A stretch of DNA of 43,447 nt, taken from the NCBI GenBank assembly GCA_018662305.1, contig JABJGI010000162.1, positions 1-43,447 on the forward strand, read 5' to 3'. Shown in pieces: positions 1-10,111 of this stretch. Below the pieces are notes generated by a model. That model had not been told where the DNA came from, made no database searches, and worked only from the letters and a program-made list of their open reading frames with translations. Both the position numbers and the translations under genes were made by a program. Each line of letters opens with the position of its first letter. The first letter of the stretch is position 1. The stretch is from Porticoccaceae bacterium (lineage in GTDB: Bacteria; Pseudomonadota; Gammaproteobacteria; Pseudomonadales; GM7GCV1).

Positions 1-830
1 ACACCGCAACCCTTTCCTTCTCTGGCAGCCAAGGTTGGCAAGGTGGCGCGCAGTATTTTGTTGTCGAAGAAAATTATAGCCCCGGTATAGGTTTTACCCA
101 ACGCACCAATGCCGAACTCTTTTCCACAGAATTGACTCACACTTGGGTATTTGAAAATTCAGACCTGTTCCGTGAATTTCAGATGGGTCTAGATACCGCG
201 CGCTGGAATGATCTGGATACCGGCAATCTGGATAGCTCTGAATTGGGTCTTAATCTCGCTAGCCTGACCTTTTTGCGTGGCGATGAAGTGAGCATTGAGC
301 TCACTCAGGAGAAAGAGTTTGTCAGCCCAGGCGGAAGAAATCCTACCGGCGAACTGGGATTTGATATTCCCAGCGGAACCTACACCCAGGACATCTATGA
401 ATTCGGTTATGCCACGCCACAATTCTGGGATCTTCGCGGAGAAGTTGAATTTAGCCGGGGAGACTACTACACAGGAACCCGCACTCAGATTGAGCCTTCT
501 GTAGGCTGGCAAGCAAATCAGTATGTTTCTCTCAGCGCTGGGTATCGCTTTTCAAAATACGATCTGCCTGAGGGTATCGTATACACCCGTGAGTTCGATG
601 CTGATCTAACCATTGCCTTTGGTCCACGGGTTTCCCTCAGCACACAGATCGAATATGACAATGTCCGTCGAGAGGCCTCCTTTAACAACCGTCTCAGGTG
701 GGAAATTCAGGACGGTCAAGACATTTGGCTGGTCTTTAATCAAGGGCTGATCGACGAAGATGAGGACTATGAGTTCGCAGTCACCGAGACGGCCGCCGCC
801 TTTAAAATAAGATATACATTACGGTACTGA
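1..830 (+). CDS. C-terminal part of an outer-membrane beta-barrel-like protein (DUF5916-like), 5' truncated by window edge
   Basis: Frame stays open upstream of the listed start (132) to the window edge (...TATLSFSGSQGWQGGAQYFVVEENYSPGIGF...); alternating beta-strand pattern with terminal aromatic (KIRYTLRY). Confidence 0.6.
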   Translation, partial: TATLSFSGSQGWQGGAQYFVVEENYSPGIGFTQRTNAELFSTELTHTWVFENSDLFREFQMGLDTARWNDLDTGNLDSSELGLNLASLTFLRGDEVSIELTQEKEFVSPGGRNPTGELGFDIPSGTYTQDIYEFGYATPQFWDLRGEVEFSRGDYYTGTRTQIEPSVGWQANQYVSLSAGYRFSKYDLPEGIVYTREFDADLTIAFGPRVSLSTQIEYDNVRREASFNNRLRWEIQDGQDIWLVFNQGLIDEDEDYEFAVTETAAAFKIRYTLRY

Positions 831-915
831 TTGAGCGCTGCTAAACTAGAGGCTGCTTAGGGTCGTGCAAGAGGTCTTTGCTCGACTTCCTTAACCTTGG
901 GAGCCTCATTCGCAA

Positions 916-1893
916 ATGGCAATTCGGTTTTATCATATTCGCAGCAGTGTCTTTGTTTTGCTGCTGAGCCTTTCCTGCTCTCTTGTTGCTCAAACCAACC
1001 AGCTGCCTCTAATCTTTGCTGACACCAATCGAGATATTGTTCTGGTTGGCGCCGTCAAAAGCTTTGATTTCAACTCGCCTGAAACCCTCATCGAAGTGGA
1101 GGTTGAAAGCACTTCCGGTCAACCAAGCATTTGGCAGGTCGTAACCAAATCGGCCACCGAATTGCGTCGCCTAGGATGGACCAGTCAATCGTTATTTCCC
1201 GGAGAGCTGGTTCAAATTGAGGGAGAGCTTATTCAGGGGAGTCGCTTATCCCTGCAGATGAAAAAGCTGGTTCGCACCAATGGCCAAGAACTCATACCTG
1301 AGCAGGAAAATATCTTCGATCAACTAGTTTCCGGTACCTACCAACCCATCGCTTCGCAAGGTTCTATTCAACTGAGCTTTGATCGTTACGGGTTTTCTAG
1401 GTCAATCTTCTACTTCAATGATTTTGACGCATCGCTCGAACTCAATGCTGAGGATATTTCTGCCAGCCAATTCCAGCTCGACTTGCTGACCGAAGATCTA
1501 GACAGTAGCTCCTTCGAACTGTCACGAATTCTAAAAAGTGGCGTATTTTTTGATGCCTCAAACTTCCCTCTTATCTCTGTTTCAGCAACCTCGATTGAAC
1601 CTCGGGGAGACGCCAGTTTAATTGTGCGAGCGGATGTCACAATTAAAGGCATTACCGAATCAGTGCAGTTTGAAATTCAACTGAATCAGTCTGATGTACA
1701 TCCCGAGTCGGGAATTCAAAGTCTGGGGTTTGCCGGCACAGCTCAGGTGCTGCGATCAAATTGGGGCTTTGTGGGATTCGCTCCCGACATCAGCAATGAA
1801 ATATTGATCGAACTGCAGATGGAATTTGAGTTGACTCCTGAAACACTCCGACCAGAGCAGATACCCGCTCAGGTTACCCCTTCGTATCCGTAA
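916..1893 (+). CDS. Secreted YceI-like domain protein with N-terminal DUF6152-like region
   Basis: Signal peptide (MAIRFYHIRSSVFVLLLSLSCSLVAQ); VTIKGITESVQFEIQLN typical of YceI; N-terminal VGAVKSFDFNSPETLIEVEV...LRRLGWTSQSLFPGELVQIEGE resembles DUF6152. Confidence 0.6.
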   Translation: MAIRFYHIRSSVFVLLLSLSCSLVAQTNQLPLIFADTNRDIVLVGAVKSFDFNSPETLIEVEVESTSGQPSIWQVVTKSATELRRLGWTSQSLFPGELVQIEGELIQGSRLSLQMKKLVRTNGQELIPEQENIFDQLVSGTYQPIASQGSIQLSFDRYGFSRSIFYFNDFDASLELNAEDISASQFQLDLLTEDLDSSSFELSRILKSGVFFDASNFPLISVSATSIEPRGDASLIVRADVTIKGITESVQFEIQLNQSDVHPESGIQSLGFAGTAQVLRSNWGFVGFAPDISNEILIELQMEFELTPETLRPEQIPAQVTPSYP

Positions 1894-3059
1894 AGCCAGC
1901 CATAGCGCCTTCCAATAAGTTTCTCTGATTGAGCTCCCGCTAGGTTCAAGGCCTTTGCCGATACTTTGTTGAGTGCTCCTTTCTGATGGAAAAACGCCAT
2001 ATTCTTCCGGGCGACAACTTGAGTTTTTCTGCAACGCTTAAAACGCTTTGACTCATAATCTTTAAGCGCATTCTCTAAATCACTCAATGCCGCGATAGAT
2101 TCAGCCAATTGATACGCATCCTCCATCGCCATTACTGCACCCTGAGCCATGCTCGGTAACATGGCATGGGCCGCGTCGCCTAACAGGGTTATGCAACCCT
2201 TGGTCCATGATTCCAAAACTGGGCGTTCATAGAGACCCCAGCTGAGCGCCTGATCCGCCTTTGAGACTAAATCTTGTACCGCTGTGCATCCCGTCGAAAA
2301 ACTCTGGTTCAGCTCCTCTACCGAACTGCTTCCCTGCCACCTCTCATGCTGAGCTCTCGAACTCTCAACGCAGGCCACAAGGTTAATCGATTTGCCGGAA
2401 CTCACGGGATACTGAACAAGGTGGCGGCCAGGCCCGATCCAGATTCTCGGAACCATCGGATAATCCATCTCTAGCTCGCTAGTTGGGACCAAGGCTCGCC
2501 AAGCAATGCAGTTAGTGAATTTGGGATCCGTTTCATCAAAACACTGTTTACGAACTGTGGAATGAATTCCATCACAACCCACAACAGCTTTTCCCTGAAA
2601 AATTCTCCCATCCCGAGTCTTTAGCTGAACAAAACCTTGCTCCTGCTTTATGTCCAGCACCTCGGCCGCTAAGTGGAGCTTTTCAGGTGCTCTGGCCTGC
2701 AATGCATCAACCAGAATCCGCTGCAGATCTGAGCGAAGAATTTGATAATGAGGAAAACTATGCTCCTCCTGAGCGAAGGCACTTAGCGGGTATGTGCATA
2801 TCTGACGGCCAGATATACCGTCCATCATTAAGCCGTAGAGCGGCGCCAACGCATATTTTTCAAATTCTTCAGTTAACCCGAGCTCATGGATTAAGCGAGC
2901 ACCATTTGCTCCAATTTGGATACCTGCGCCCACATCTGCCAGTTTGTCGGCTTTTTCCAGAATGAGAAAATCAGTATTTTTGCGCTGCAAGCACAAGCCG
3001 GCAAACAGACCGCCTATTCCGGCACCGACGAGAACTATTGGATTAGAGGTGTTTGTCAT
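1869..3059 (-). CDS. FAD-dependent monooxygenase (salicylate/3-hydroxybenzoate hydroxylase-like)
   Basis: GxGxxG FAD motif (IVLVGAGIGGLFAGLCLQRK), DG motif (VVGCDGIHSTVRK), GDAAHAMLPSMAQGAVMAMEDA. Confidence 0.85.
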   Translation of the reverse strand: MTNTSNPIVLVGAGIGGLFAGLCLQRKNTDFLILEKADKLADVGAGIQIGANGARLIHELGLTEEFEKYALAPLYGLMMDGISGRQICTYPLSAFAQEEHSFPHYQILRSDLQRILVDALQARAPEKLHLAAEVLDIKQEQGFVQLKTRDGRIFQGKAVVGCDGIHSTVRKQCFDETDPKFTNCIAWRALVPTSELEMDYPMVPRIWIGPGRHLVQYPVSSGKSINLVACVESSRAQHERWQGSSSVEELNQSFSTGCTAVQDLVSKADQALSWGLYERPVLESWTKGCITLLGDAAHAMLPSMAQGAVMAMEDAYQLAESIAALSDLENALKDYESKRFKRCRKTQVVARKNMAFFHQKGALNKVSAKALNLAGAQSEKLIGRRYGWLYGYEGVT

Positions 3060-3114
3060 CCTGAAATAGGCGGTATCTTAAAGATTTTAAGTCTAGCCTA
3101 ATTCAGAGGAATAT

Positions 3115-3789
3115 TTAGGCCGCGGTATGTAATCCACACTCGCGACCAGATTCAACCTTGGTCGGATCAAAATAATGACGGCAGGATGGAAGATCGTGCT
3201 CAGCCATGTAGTTGCTCAGATCGTCATCTGTCCATCGAAAGATAGGCGCGACCTTGAGGATACCGCGCTTATCGTAGGAGAGCACATCCAGGCTTTTACG
3301 GAAGTCCGTATCACCCTGCCGAATTCCAGAGATCCAAATTTTCGGATCGAGATCCTTTAAAGCTCGCTCAAAGGGTTCGAGTTTGACGATACGAGTGAAT
3401 TCCGCATGTTTTTCAGGTTCATCCAAAGTAGGAATGCCACCCATCAGGATGTTTAAACGCTCACTGGTCACTTCAGGCACGTAGATTTTCATATTGAGTT
3501 TGAGCCGCTCAATAATCTCCTCGGCCACCACATAGGTGTCTCTCAGGTTGTACCCGGAATCTACCCAAATAACGGGAAGGTCAGGAGCAACCTGGCCGAC
3601 CAAATGAAGCAAAGCAGCTGAATTTGGGCCGAAGCTGGTTGACATGATAATGGGTTCTTCCTGATCCACAGCCCAGCGCACAATGGCTTCCGGAGAAAGC
3701 GATTGCAGCTGCTTATTCTGTTCGACTGTGTCTATTACCAAGCTTCCAATTCCAGCAGATTTTCTGCTACATAATTTTTGGTGCGCCAC
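3115..3789 (-). CDS. cysH: Phosphoadenylyl-sulfate reductase
   Basis: STSFGPNSAALLHL PP-loop-like motif, VDSGYNLRDTY, C-terminal RECGLH catalytic motif; true start may lie downstream of the listed ATG. Confidence 0.85.
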   Translation of the reverse strand: MAHQKLCSRKSAGIGSLVIDTVEQNKQLQSLSPEAIVRWAVDQEEPIIMSTSFGPNSAALLHLVGQVAPDLPVIWVDSGYNLRDTYVVAEEIIERLKLNMKIYVPEVTSERLNILMGGIPTLDEPEKHAEFTRIVKLEPFERALKDLDPKIWISGIRQGDTDFRKSLDVLSYDKRGILKVAPIFRWTDDDLSNYMAEHDLPSCRHYFDPTKVESGRECGLHTAA

Positions 3790-3978
3790 TATAAAGCGCC
3801 ATTCTTATAATTAGAAATACTATTAAATAATAAAACTAGATCTATTAGTTGTTAACAGTAATGCTGCGCAACGCAGCCGACACCGATTTTCTGGCGCAAA
3901 TTTAACCAAAGCATCGCCTTGAAAAGATACAGTCAACCTCAAGATTGTTAGAATTCCCAGTGAATAAAGGAGATTCAC

Positions 3979-4872
3979 GTGTTCCGAATATTTTTGTTTC
4001 TATTAACTAACCTAGCGATTCTTGTTGTCGCTGGCATCGTCTTGAGCTTGCTTGGGGTCTCTTCTTATCTAGAACAAGGTGGTACCTCACTTAACCTGCA
4101 ATCTTTGTTGATATTCTGTGCGGTATTTGGATTTTCCGGCTCACTTGTTTCCCTCTTTATCTCTAAGTGGATGGCAAAACGAGCGACCGGCGCAAAGGTA
4201 ATAACGCAGCCATCTACACCAGAAGAAACCTGGCTAGTAGAAACAGTGCGTCAATTATCGGATCAAGCTGGTATCGGCATGCCAGAGGTTGCAATATTCC
4301 CTGCGCAACAGTCCAACGCATTTGCTACCGGCTGGAATCGCAACAAAGCTTTGGTCGCAGTTAGTCAGGGATTGCTGCAGCGATTTAACAAAGATGAAGT
4401 CCGCGCGGTAATGGCCCATGAAATAGGACACGTTGCCAACGGTGACATGATTACTCTGGCGCTAGTTCAGGGTGTGGTAAATACTTTCGTGATGTTTTTC
4501 GCCCGCGTAATTGGGCATACCGTTGACCGGGTAATCTTCAAAACGGAGCGAGGCCACGGTATTGGTTTCTGGGTCACCACCATCATCGCCGAAATTGTGC
4601 TGGGAATACTGGCCTCAATGATTGTCTTCTGGTTCTCTCGCAAAAGAGAATTTCGGGCAGACGAAGCGGGAGCTAGCCTAGCTGGGCGAGAATCAATGAT
4701 TAACGCGCTGCAACGGCTGCAATCTGAAGTTCGTGCACAAGTTCCAAATCAGATGCCAGACAGCCTAACGGCCTTCGGGATTTCGCCCGGATTCGGTAAA
4801 AAAATGGGCCGTGCCTTTATGACCCACCCTCCGCTGGAGGAACGAATTGAAGCTCTCAGAGGGAGTTTTTAA
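3979..4872 (+). CDS. htpX: Membrane zinc metalloprotease HtpX
   Basis: HEIGH zinc motif ([14 protein letters not shown]), four hydrophobic helices, FRADEAGA. Confidence 0.95.
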   Translation: MFRIFLFLLTNLAILVVAGIVLSLLGVSSYLEQGGTSLNLQSLLIFCAVFGFSGSLVSLFISKWMAKRATGAKVITQPSTPEETWLVETVRQLSDQAGIGMPEVAIFPAQQSNAFATGWNRNKALVAVSQGLLQRFNKDEVRAVMAHEIGHVANGDMITLALVQGVVNTFVMFFARVIGHTVDRVIFKTERGHGIGFWVTTIIAEIVLGILASMIVFWFSRKREFRADEAGASLAGRESMINALQRLQSEVRAQVPNQMPDSLTAFGISPGFGKKMGRAFMTHPPLEERIEALRGSF

Positions 4873-5010
4873 GGACACAGTTCACACTTTCAACTCATTT
4901 ATGTGAGTGAAAACACAAAATTAACCCCTTTTGGCGGCTTAAGTCCTTGGTCGCCACTCAAAATTTGCTCGACAATTGGAAGTCGAATCTAACAAGCCAC
5001 GGAGGCTTTG

Positions 5011-5922
5011 GTGAATCTGTCAGACCTGACCGAACTGGTCGAACAAAATGGTGATGCTCTGGAGCAAATTATTGATTTGCTTCCTGCGCCCATTTACCTG
5101 AAAGATATTCAGGGCAGATTCATTAACTGCAATCATGCCTTTGCCGAGCTATGGGGCAAATCCCCTCAAGACATTATTGGTAAGACCTTAATCGATATGT
5201 CGGATCACGCTATCGCGACAGACTTGCACCAACGCGACATGACGCTATTGAAAAACCAAGGCTGTCGCATCGACGAAATTGATGTCTCAGAGCTGGTACA
5301 GAAGTTTAGTATTCTGCACTTTCACGGCTGTGCCACAAAAGATGAGTCTGGCAGCTCCACCGGAATTGTCGGTATTGTCTTTGATATTACCGCTCGCGCC
5401 GACCTGGAACGTAAATTGGAAGCTCTGTCTCAAATAGACGAGCTGACACAGATTCCCAATCGGCGTCATGGTATGTCGCGGCTCGAATCATTGATCAGTC
5501 ACTCGCACCGGCACGGGTTTGAATTTACTCTGCTCATTCTGGACATTGATCACTTCAAATTAGTGAATGACAAGTACGGCCATAAAGCTGGCGATGATGT
5601 ATTGATTCAATTTGCTTCTCTGCTTTCAAATATGGCGAGAACCTCTGACACGGTTTACCGCTACGGTGGCGAGGAGTTTGTTGTGCTTTTGCCCAATACC
5701 CATGCCGATGGCGGTCTTACGCTCGCAGAAAGATTCCGAGAGGCGATTGAAAAACAAGATTTTAATATTGGAGCTGATGGCCCCATTCATATTTCAGCCA
5801 GCATTGGTGTCGCATTTTTCCCCGAGCACGGAGCGACCATGGGCCAACTCTTCTTAGCTGCTGACAAGGCGCTCTATAAAGCCAAAGGTGGTGGACGCAA
5901 CCGCGTAGAACCGGCAATCTAG
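5011..5922 (+). CDS. PAS domain diguanylate cyclase
   Basis: N-terminal PAS (LLPAPIYLKDIQGRFINCNHAFAELWGKS), GGEEF active site, RTSD inhibitory-site motif 5 residues upstream; GTG start likely at 5011. Confidence 0.9.
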   Translation: MNLSDLTELVEQNGDALEQIIDLLPAPIYLKDIQGRFINCNHAFAELWGKSPQDIIGKTLIDMSDHAIATDLHQRDMTLLKNQGCRIDEIDVSELVQKFSILHFHGCATKDESGSSTGIVGIVFDITARADLERKLEALSQIDELTQIPNRRHGMSRLESLISHSHRHGFEFTLLILDIDHFKLVNDKYGHKAGDDVLIQFASLLSNMARTSDTVYRYGGEEFVVLLPNTHADGGLTLAERFREAIEKQDFNIGADGPIHISASIGVAFFPEHGATMGQLFLAADKALYKAKGGGRNRVEPAI

Positions 5923-5947
5923 TTGCTCAACATCTAAGGACTTTTCG

Positions 5948-6268
5948 ATGAGCACAACCCTTTGTGAGGTTTCAGACTTCCAAGAATGTGAGGCTCGAGA
6001 ATTCCAAATCGGTGACCAGAACCTAATACTGATCCACTGGCACGGCTCTTGGTATGCCTATAGAAATAGCTGCCCTCACGCCAACTGGCCTCTAAATATT
6101 CAACCTGATGTTTTTTTTGATAGCGACGAGCAGTTTCTTCAGTGCAGTAACCATATGGCACTCTTTGATATCGAAACTGGGGTATGCAAAGCGGGGCCTT
6201 GTGTCGGTGACAGCCTCTCTGCTGTGAGGGTCAAGGTGATTGAAAATCAGGTTTTGGTTGAACTTTAG
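5948..6268 (+). CDS. Small Rieske-type [2Fe-2S] protein
   Basis: CPH...CSNH pair of Rieske boxes (CPHANWPL ... LQCSNHMALFD). Confidence 0.8.
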   Translation: MSTTLCEVSDFQECEAREFQIGDQNLILIHWHGSWYAYRNSCPHANWPLNIQPDVFFDSDEQFLQCSNHMALFDIETGVCKAGPCVGDSLSAVRVKVIENQVLVEL

Positions 6269-6280
6269 TAGAAAACTAAA

Positions 6281-7345
6281 CTAACTAAGACCTTGTTTTT
6301 TCATGGCACGCCAAAGTGTCATGCGGCTCACACCTAGACTGGCAGCCGTTCGCACTCTACTGCCCTCATTCGCAGCGAGCGCTGCCTGTAGCTCTTGTGA
6401 AGACATTTCCGAAACATTCTTATTAAAGTCTGTTTTGCGCCTGCTTGGACGCTGATCACGAGCTCGACGACTATGATCTGTCGAACGACGACCGTGTGTA
6501 TAACCCCTGTCCCCTGCCCGGTTACCAGATTTATCGGATTTGTCAGAAAACCGCGCGACATCAACGGGAAGATCCGTTAGCTCGATCTTCTCCCCATCGC
6601 TCATGGCTAAAGCAAAGAGAGCTGAATTTTGAAGCTGACGAATATTACCTGGCCAATCACAGCGTGAAATCGCCCCGAGAGCATTGGCAGTTATCTTGAT
6701 CTTAGATTCGCCTTCTACACCATCTAGCAGAAACTTCTCGAACAAAGGGACGATGTCTCCGACCCGATCTCTCAGGGGGGGCAAATGAATGGTTATGACC
6801 TCTAAACGATAGCGCAGATCGGCTCGAAAAGCAGACTCTTGAACTGCCTGTTCCAGCGGTATCTGCGACGCAGACAAAATTCGTCCTTTAAAGGGCACCG
6901 TTGTGACCGAACCTATCTCCGAATACTCACGCTCTTGCAGCACCCTAAGTAACTTAGCCTGCAAGCTAATATCCATAGTGGTCACTTCATCGAGAAACAA
7001 TGTACCTTCACCAACAGCACCAAGGAGCCCAGTCTGGTCACTAACCGCTCCGGTAAAGGAGCCCTTTTTGTGGCCAAATAACTGTGATTCCATTAGTGCA
7101 TCAGAGAAATTCGCACAATTGTAGGAAAGGAAGGGATGATCTTTACGATCACTCTCTTCGTGAAGCGCTCGTGCAGTCAGCTCTTTGCCTGTTCCCGTCT
7201 CTCCCCAGATAAATACTGGGACGTCTGCGGTCGCAGCTTTCTTTAGCCAAACAAATATCTCGTGCATGACTGAAGAACAGGTATACATGCCTCGAAAGCC
7301 TTCGAGCTTGGCTACTTCAATGCTTTGAGAGTTTTCCAAAATCAA
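6281..7345 (-). CDS. Sigma54-dependent transcriptional activator (AAA+ with Fis-type HTH, no receiver domain)
   Basis: Walker A GETGTGKE, GSFTGA loop (GAFTGA variant), C-terminal HTH AASLGVSRMTLWRAMKKQGLS. Confidence 0.9.
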   Translation of the reverse strand: MILENSQSIEVAKLEGFRGMYTCSSVMHEIFVWLKKAATADVPVFIWGETGTGKELTARALHEESDRKDHPFLSYNCANFSDALMESQLFGHKKGSFTGAVSDQTGLLGAVGEGTLFLDEVTTMDISLQAKLLRVLQEREYSEIGSVTTVPFKGRILSASQIPLEQAVQESAFRADLRYRLEVITIHLPPLRDRVGDIVPLFEKFLLDGVEGESKIKITANALGAISRCDWPGNIRQLQNSALFALAMSDGEKIELTDLPVDVARFSDKSDKSGNRAGDRGYTHGRRSTDHSRRARDQRPSRRKTDFNKNVSEMSSQELQAALAANEGSRVRTAASLGVSRMTLWRAMKKQGLS

Positions 7346-7464
7346 TTGCCACGGATATACATCAGGGTTTCAGCTCACAGTATATGGGGGAGAAGGTGAC
7401 CTATGTGTGATCCAAATATTAAAAAATATTGCATGCCAGCGCTGAGCCCGGCAAGTTTTCATAC

Positions 7465-8133
7465 TTAGACCGATTCAAGATTTGCTCTCATCTCAGATAT
7501 CACCGCTGCGTAGTCGGCTTTACCAAAAATCGCTGACCCAGCAACAAAGGTGTCTGCTCCCGCTTCGGCGATCTCAGCGATATTATCTGTAGTCACGCCA
7601 CCGTCAATCTCTAGACGAATCTCCCGGTCCACAGAATCGATCAGAGCCCTGGCCTCTCGCAATTTCGACAGGGTATTGGGAATAAATTTCTGCCCGCCAA
7701 AACCCGGGTTTACCGACATCAGAAGCAAAATATCCATTTCAGAAATTACCGGTTCAACTTGGGTTACAGCTGTTGCGGGATTCAGCACAAGGCCGGTCTG
7801 AACTCCTAGACTGCTGGCTAATTGCAATGAGCGATGCACATGCCGGCTTGCCTCAGGGTGAAAGGTCACGCTGGTTGCTCCGGCGTCAGCGAACATTCGA
7901 ATGCATTCATCAACCGGTTCAACCATCAGATGAACATCAATGGGCGCAGTTACTCCGTGCTTACGAAGGGCTTCACACACCATCGGCCCAATGGTGAGAT
8001 TGGGTACATAGTGGTTGTCCATCACATCAAAATGAATCCAATCTGCACCGGATTCGAGAACTCGATCGACTTCTTCGCCCAAACGAGCGAAGTTTGCGGA
8101 AAGAATGGAGGGTGCAATTAAATAGGGCAGCAT
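7465..8133 (-). CDS. rpe: Ribulose-phosphate 3-epimerase
   Basis: [49 protein letters not shown]. Confidence 0.97.
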   Translation of the reverse strand: MLPYLIAPSILSANFARLGEEVDRVLESGADWIHFDVMDNHYVPNLTIGPMVCEALRKHGVTAPIDVHLMVEPVDECIRMFADAGATSVTFHPEASRHVHRSLQLASSLGVQTGLVLNPATAVTQVEPVISEMDILLLMSVNPGFGGQKFIPNTLSKLREARALIDSVDREIRLEIDGGVTTDNIAEIAEAGADTFVAGSAIFGKADYAAVISEMRANLESV

Positions 8134-8182
8134 TTTTATCCGTCTTTGCCTGTATTGGTTTGGCAGGTTTCTGTGTTGCGAG

Positions 8183-8896
8183 CTATTCTACTTCAAGCTT
8201 GTCTCGAATGGCTTGCAACCGTTCAAGATTTCCTACATCAGACCACTCTCCAGAATGGTAGTAACCGGAAATCTGGTTATTCTCTATAGCCTTAAAAAGA
8301 GGCTCTCTCAATGGAAAGGCATTGTCGCCAAATCGCCACGAGGCCACCCATCGAGGGTCGACTAATGCGATCCCGGAGTAGGTCAATGTATTCGGATTGG
8401 CTGGACTTGGCATACAGAGAGGAGAAAGATCTTTTGCCAGTTCCGCCGATTCTGTCGCCAAAGAGAAATCGCCCATGGCGTTATGCGCTGGGTTATCAAC
8501 CAATACCAGTCTCGCCACTTCTTCATTCGATAACGGAGTTTTAACAAAGCTGATGTAATCAAAGTCAGTCCAAATATCTGAGCTGACGATGAGAAAGGGC
8601 TCTTCTCCAATGAGTGGCAACGCTTTCTTGATTCCACCCCCGGTTTCCAGAAGCTCCTGCTCATGTGACCAGTGGATCTGTACACCCAGTTCCGACCCAT
8701 CACCCAGATAATTCTGCAGCTTGTCAGCCAGCCAATGGGTATTAATAATAAATTCGTTAATGCCTGTCAGTTTGAGCTGTTCGATATGCCGAAGGATAAG
8801 AGGCTTCCCCGCCACCGGTATGAGGGGTTTAGGTATAGTTTCGGTCAGTGGTAATAGGCGTTTACCCTTGCCGGCTGCCAGAAGAAATGCCTTCAT
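8183..8896 (-). CDS. murU: N-acetylmuramate alpha-1-phosphate uridylyltransferase
   Basis: Nucleotidyltransferase motif [25 protein letters not shown]; adjacent to amgK and lptD as in pseudomonads. Confidence 0.9.
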   Translation of the reverse strand: MKAFLLAAGKGKRLLPLTETIPKPLIPVAGKPLILRHIEQLKLTGINEFIINTHWLADKLQNYLGDGSELGVQIHWSHEQELLETGGGIKKALPLIGEEPFLIVSSDIWTDFDYISFVKTPLSNEEVARLVLVDNPAHNAMGDFSLATESAELAKDLSPLCMPSPANPNTLTYSGIALVDPRWVASWRFGDNAFPLREPLFKAIENNQISGYYHSGEWSDVGNLERLQAIRDKLEVE

Positions 8897-10012
8897 CTAC
8901 CAGACTGTTACTTCGCTGCCTGCTTTCCGCCAGTTGGAATACCAGCGCTGTTGTTCAATATGGGGTAGCAATTTTGATTGAATCCAATCGCCAAACTCCT
9001 GCAACTCAGTCTCAGCCTCACAGGTTTCCAAAAGGTAGCGTAAGGCCAATGGGATGCTTTCCAGGTAAGCGGCCTTATCATCTCTCAGTGCCAACCTGGC
9101 AAAAATACCGATGACTTTGAGGTGACGTTGAGCACTCATAGTCTCAAACCAGCTAGGAAATTTTTCTCGCCCCTGTTCGCTGATAAGCCCGTCCTTAAAT
9201 AGTTTTTCTGCAAAACTATCGCGGACCCTATTTACTCGCAGCGGTTCCCAGCGCAAATAACAGTCCCGGCTCAAAGACACGAGATCGTAAGTGATTGGCC
9301 CCCATACGGCGTCCTGAAAATCAATGACGCCAGGTTCATCGCTATCTAGCTTGAGCAAATTCCTACAGTGGTAGTCCCTATGCACTAGCACCTGAGGTTG
9401 CTCTGTGGCACTTCCAGCCAAATAGCTAAAACAGGAATTGATGAGCCTAGATTCGGCGGCATCAATGGAGTACCCAAGAAGTTTTTTTACAAACCAAAAT
9501 GGGAAGAGTTCCATCTCCTGACGAATCAACCCAGCTGTATATCGAGGAAACCAGGGCGGCCGTTCTTTGCAAGAGACAATCTTGTGCAACGACTGGATCG
9601 CACCCTGATACAACTGATCGGCATCTCCTGCTGAACGCGCGTCACCCATGGCATCCTGATACAAAGAGTCACCCAAATCCTCAATAATCAATTTGCCCGA
9701 CTGCAGGTCTGCTGCATAGATAGTGGGAACTTTCACGCCCAAGGAGCCCAGCAAACTGGAAACCCTCATAAAAGACACCCAATCCTCTTGCTCAGGAGGG
9801 GCGCTAACGCCCAAAACACTGGGCTGGGAAGTGATTCGATAGTAACAGCGAAACCCAGCGTCTCCCTGCAGAGATTCCACGCTAGTTTGAGCACTTAGAT
9901 GGATATTGTCTGGTAGATATTGACTGGCAAGATCTATGAGATCCTGTCCAATTTGGTTGTTTTGTGCCAGCCTTTCCATGCAGATTACTTTACACTGTAA
10001 GCCTTTGGTCAT
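8897..10012 (-). CDS. amgK: N-acetylmuramate/N-acetylglucosamine 1-kinase (aminoglycoside phosphotransferase fold)
   Basis: VLVHRDYHCRNLL and VIDFQDAVWGPITYDLVSL kinase motifs; next to murU; probable start at internal MERLAQNN. Confidence 0.9.
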   Translation of the reverse strand: MTKGLQCKVICMERLAQNNQIGQDLIDLASQYLPDNIHLSAQTSVESLQGDAGFRCYYRITSQPSVLGVSAPPEQEDWVSFMRVSSLLGSLGVKVPTIYAADLQSGKLIIEDLGDSLYQDAMGDARSAGDADQLYQGAIQSLHKIVSCKERPPWFPRYTAGLIRQEMELFPFWFVKKLLGYSIDAAESRLINSCFSYLAGSATEQPQVLVHRDYHCRNLLKLDSDEPGVIDFQDAVWGPITYDLVSLSRDCYLRWEPLRVNRVRDSFAEKLFKDGLISEQGREKFPSWFETMSAQRHLKVIGIFARLALRDDKAAYLESIPLALRYLLETCEAETELQEFGDWIQSKLLPHIEQQRWYSNWRKAGSEVTVW

Positions 10013-10111
10013 ACTAGAGTCTGTTCACACTAATTAGATCTGGAATAACCTCAAATTCAAATTCATCCCTGTCAGTCATTGGATGGAATAACTCGAATAT
10101 AGATCACACCA

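Noticed and set aside
3863-3877. Hairpin GCTGCG-CAA-CGCAGC between cysH and htpX
   Set aside because: No T tract and a short stem; lies in a divergent promoter region and could be chance.
6264-6280. Hairpin TTTAGT-AGAAA-ACTAAA at the Rieske stop
   Set aside because: AT-only weak stem without a clear U tract; not enough to call a terminator.
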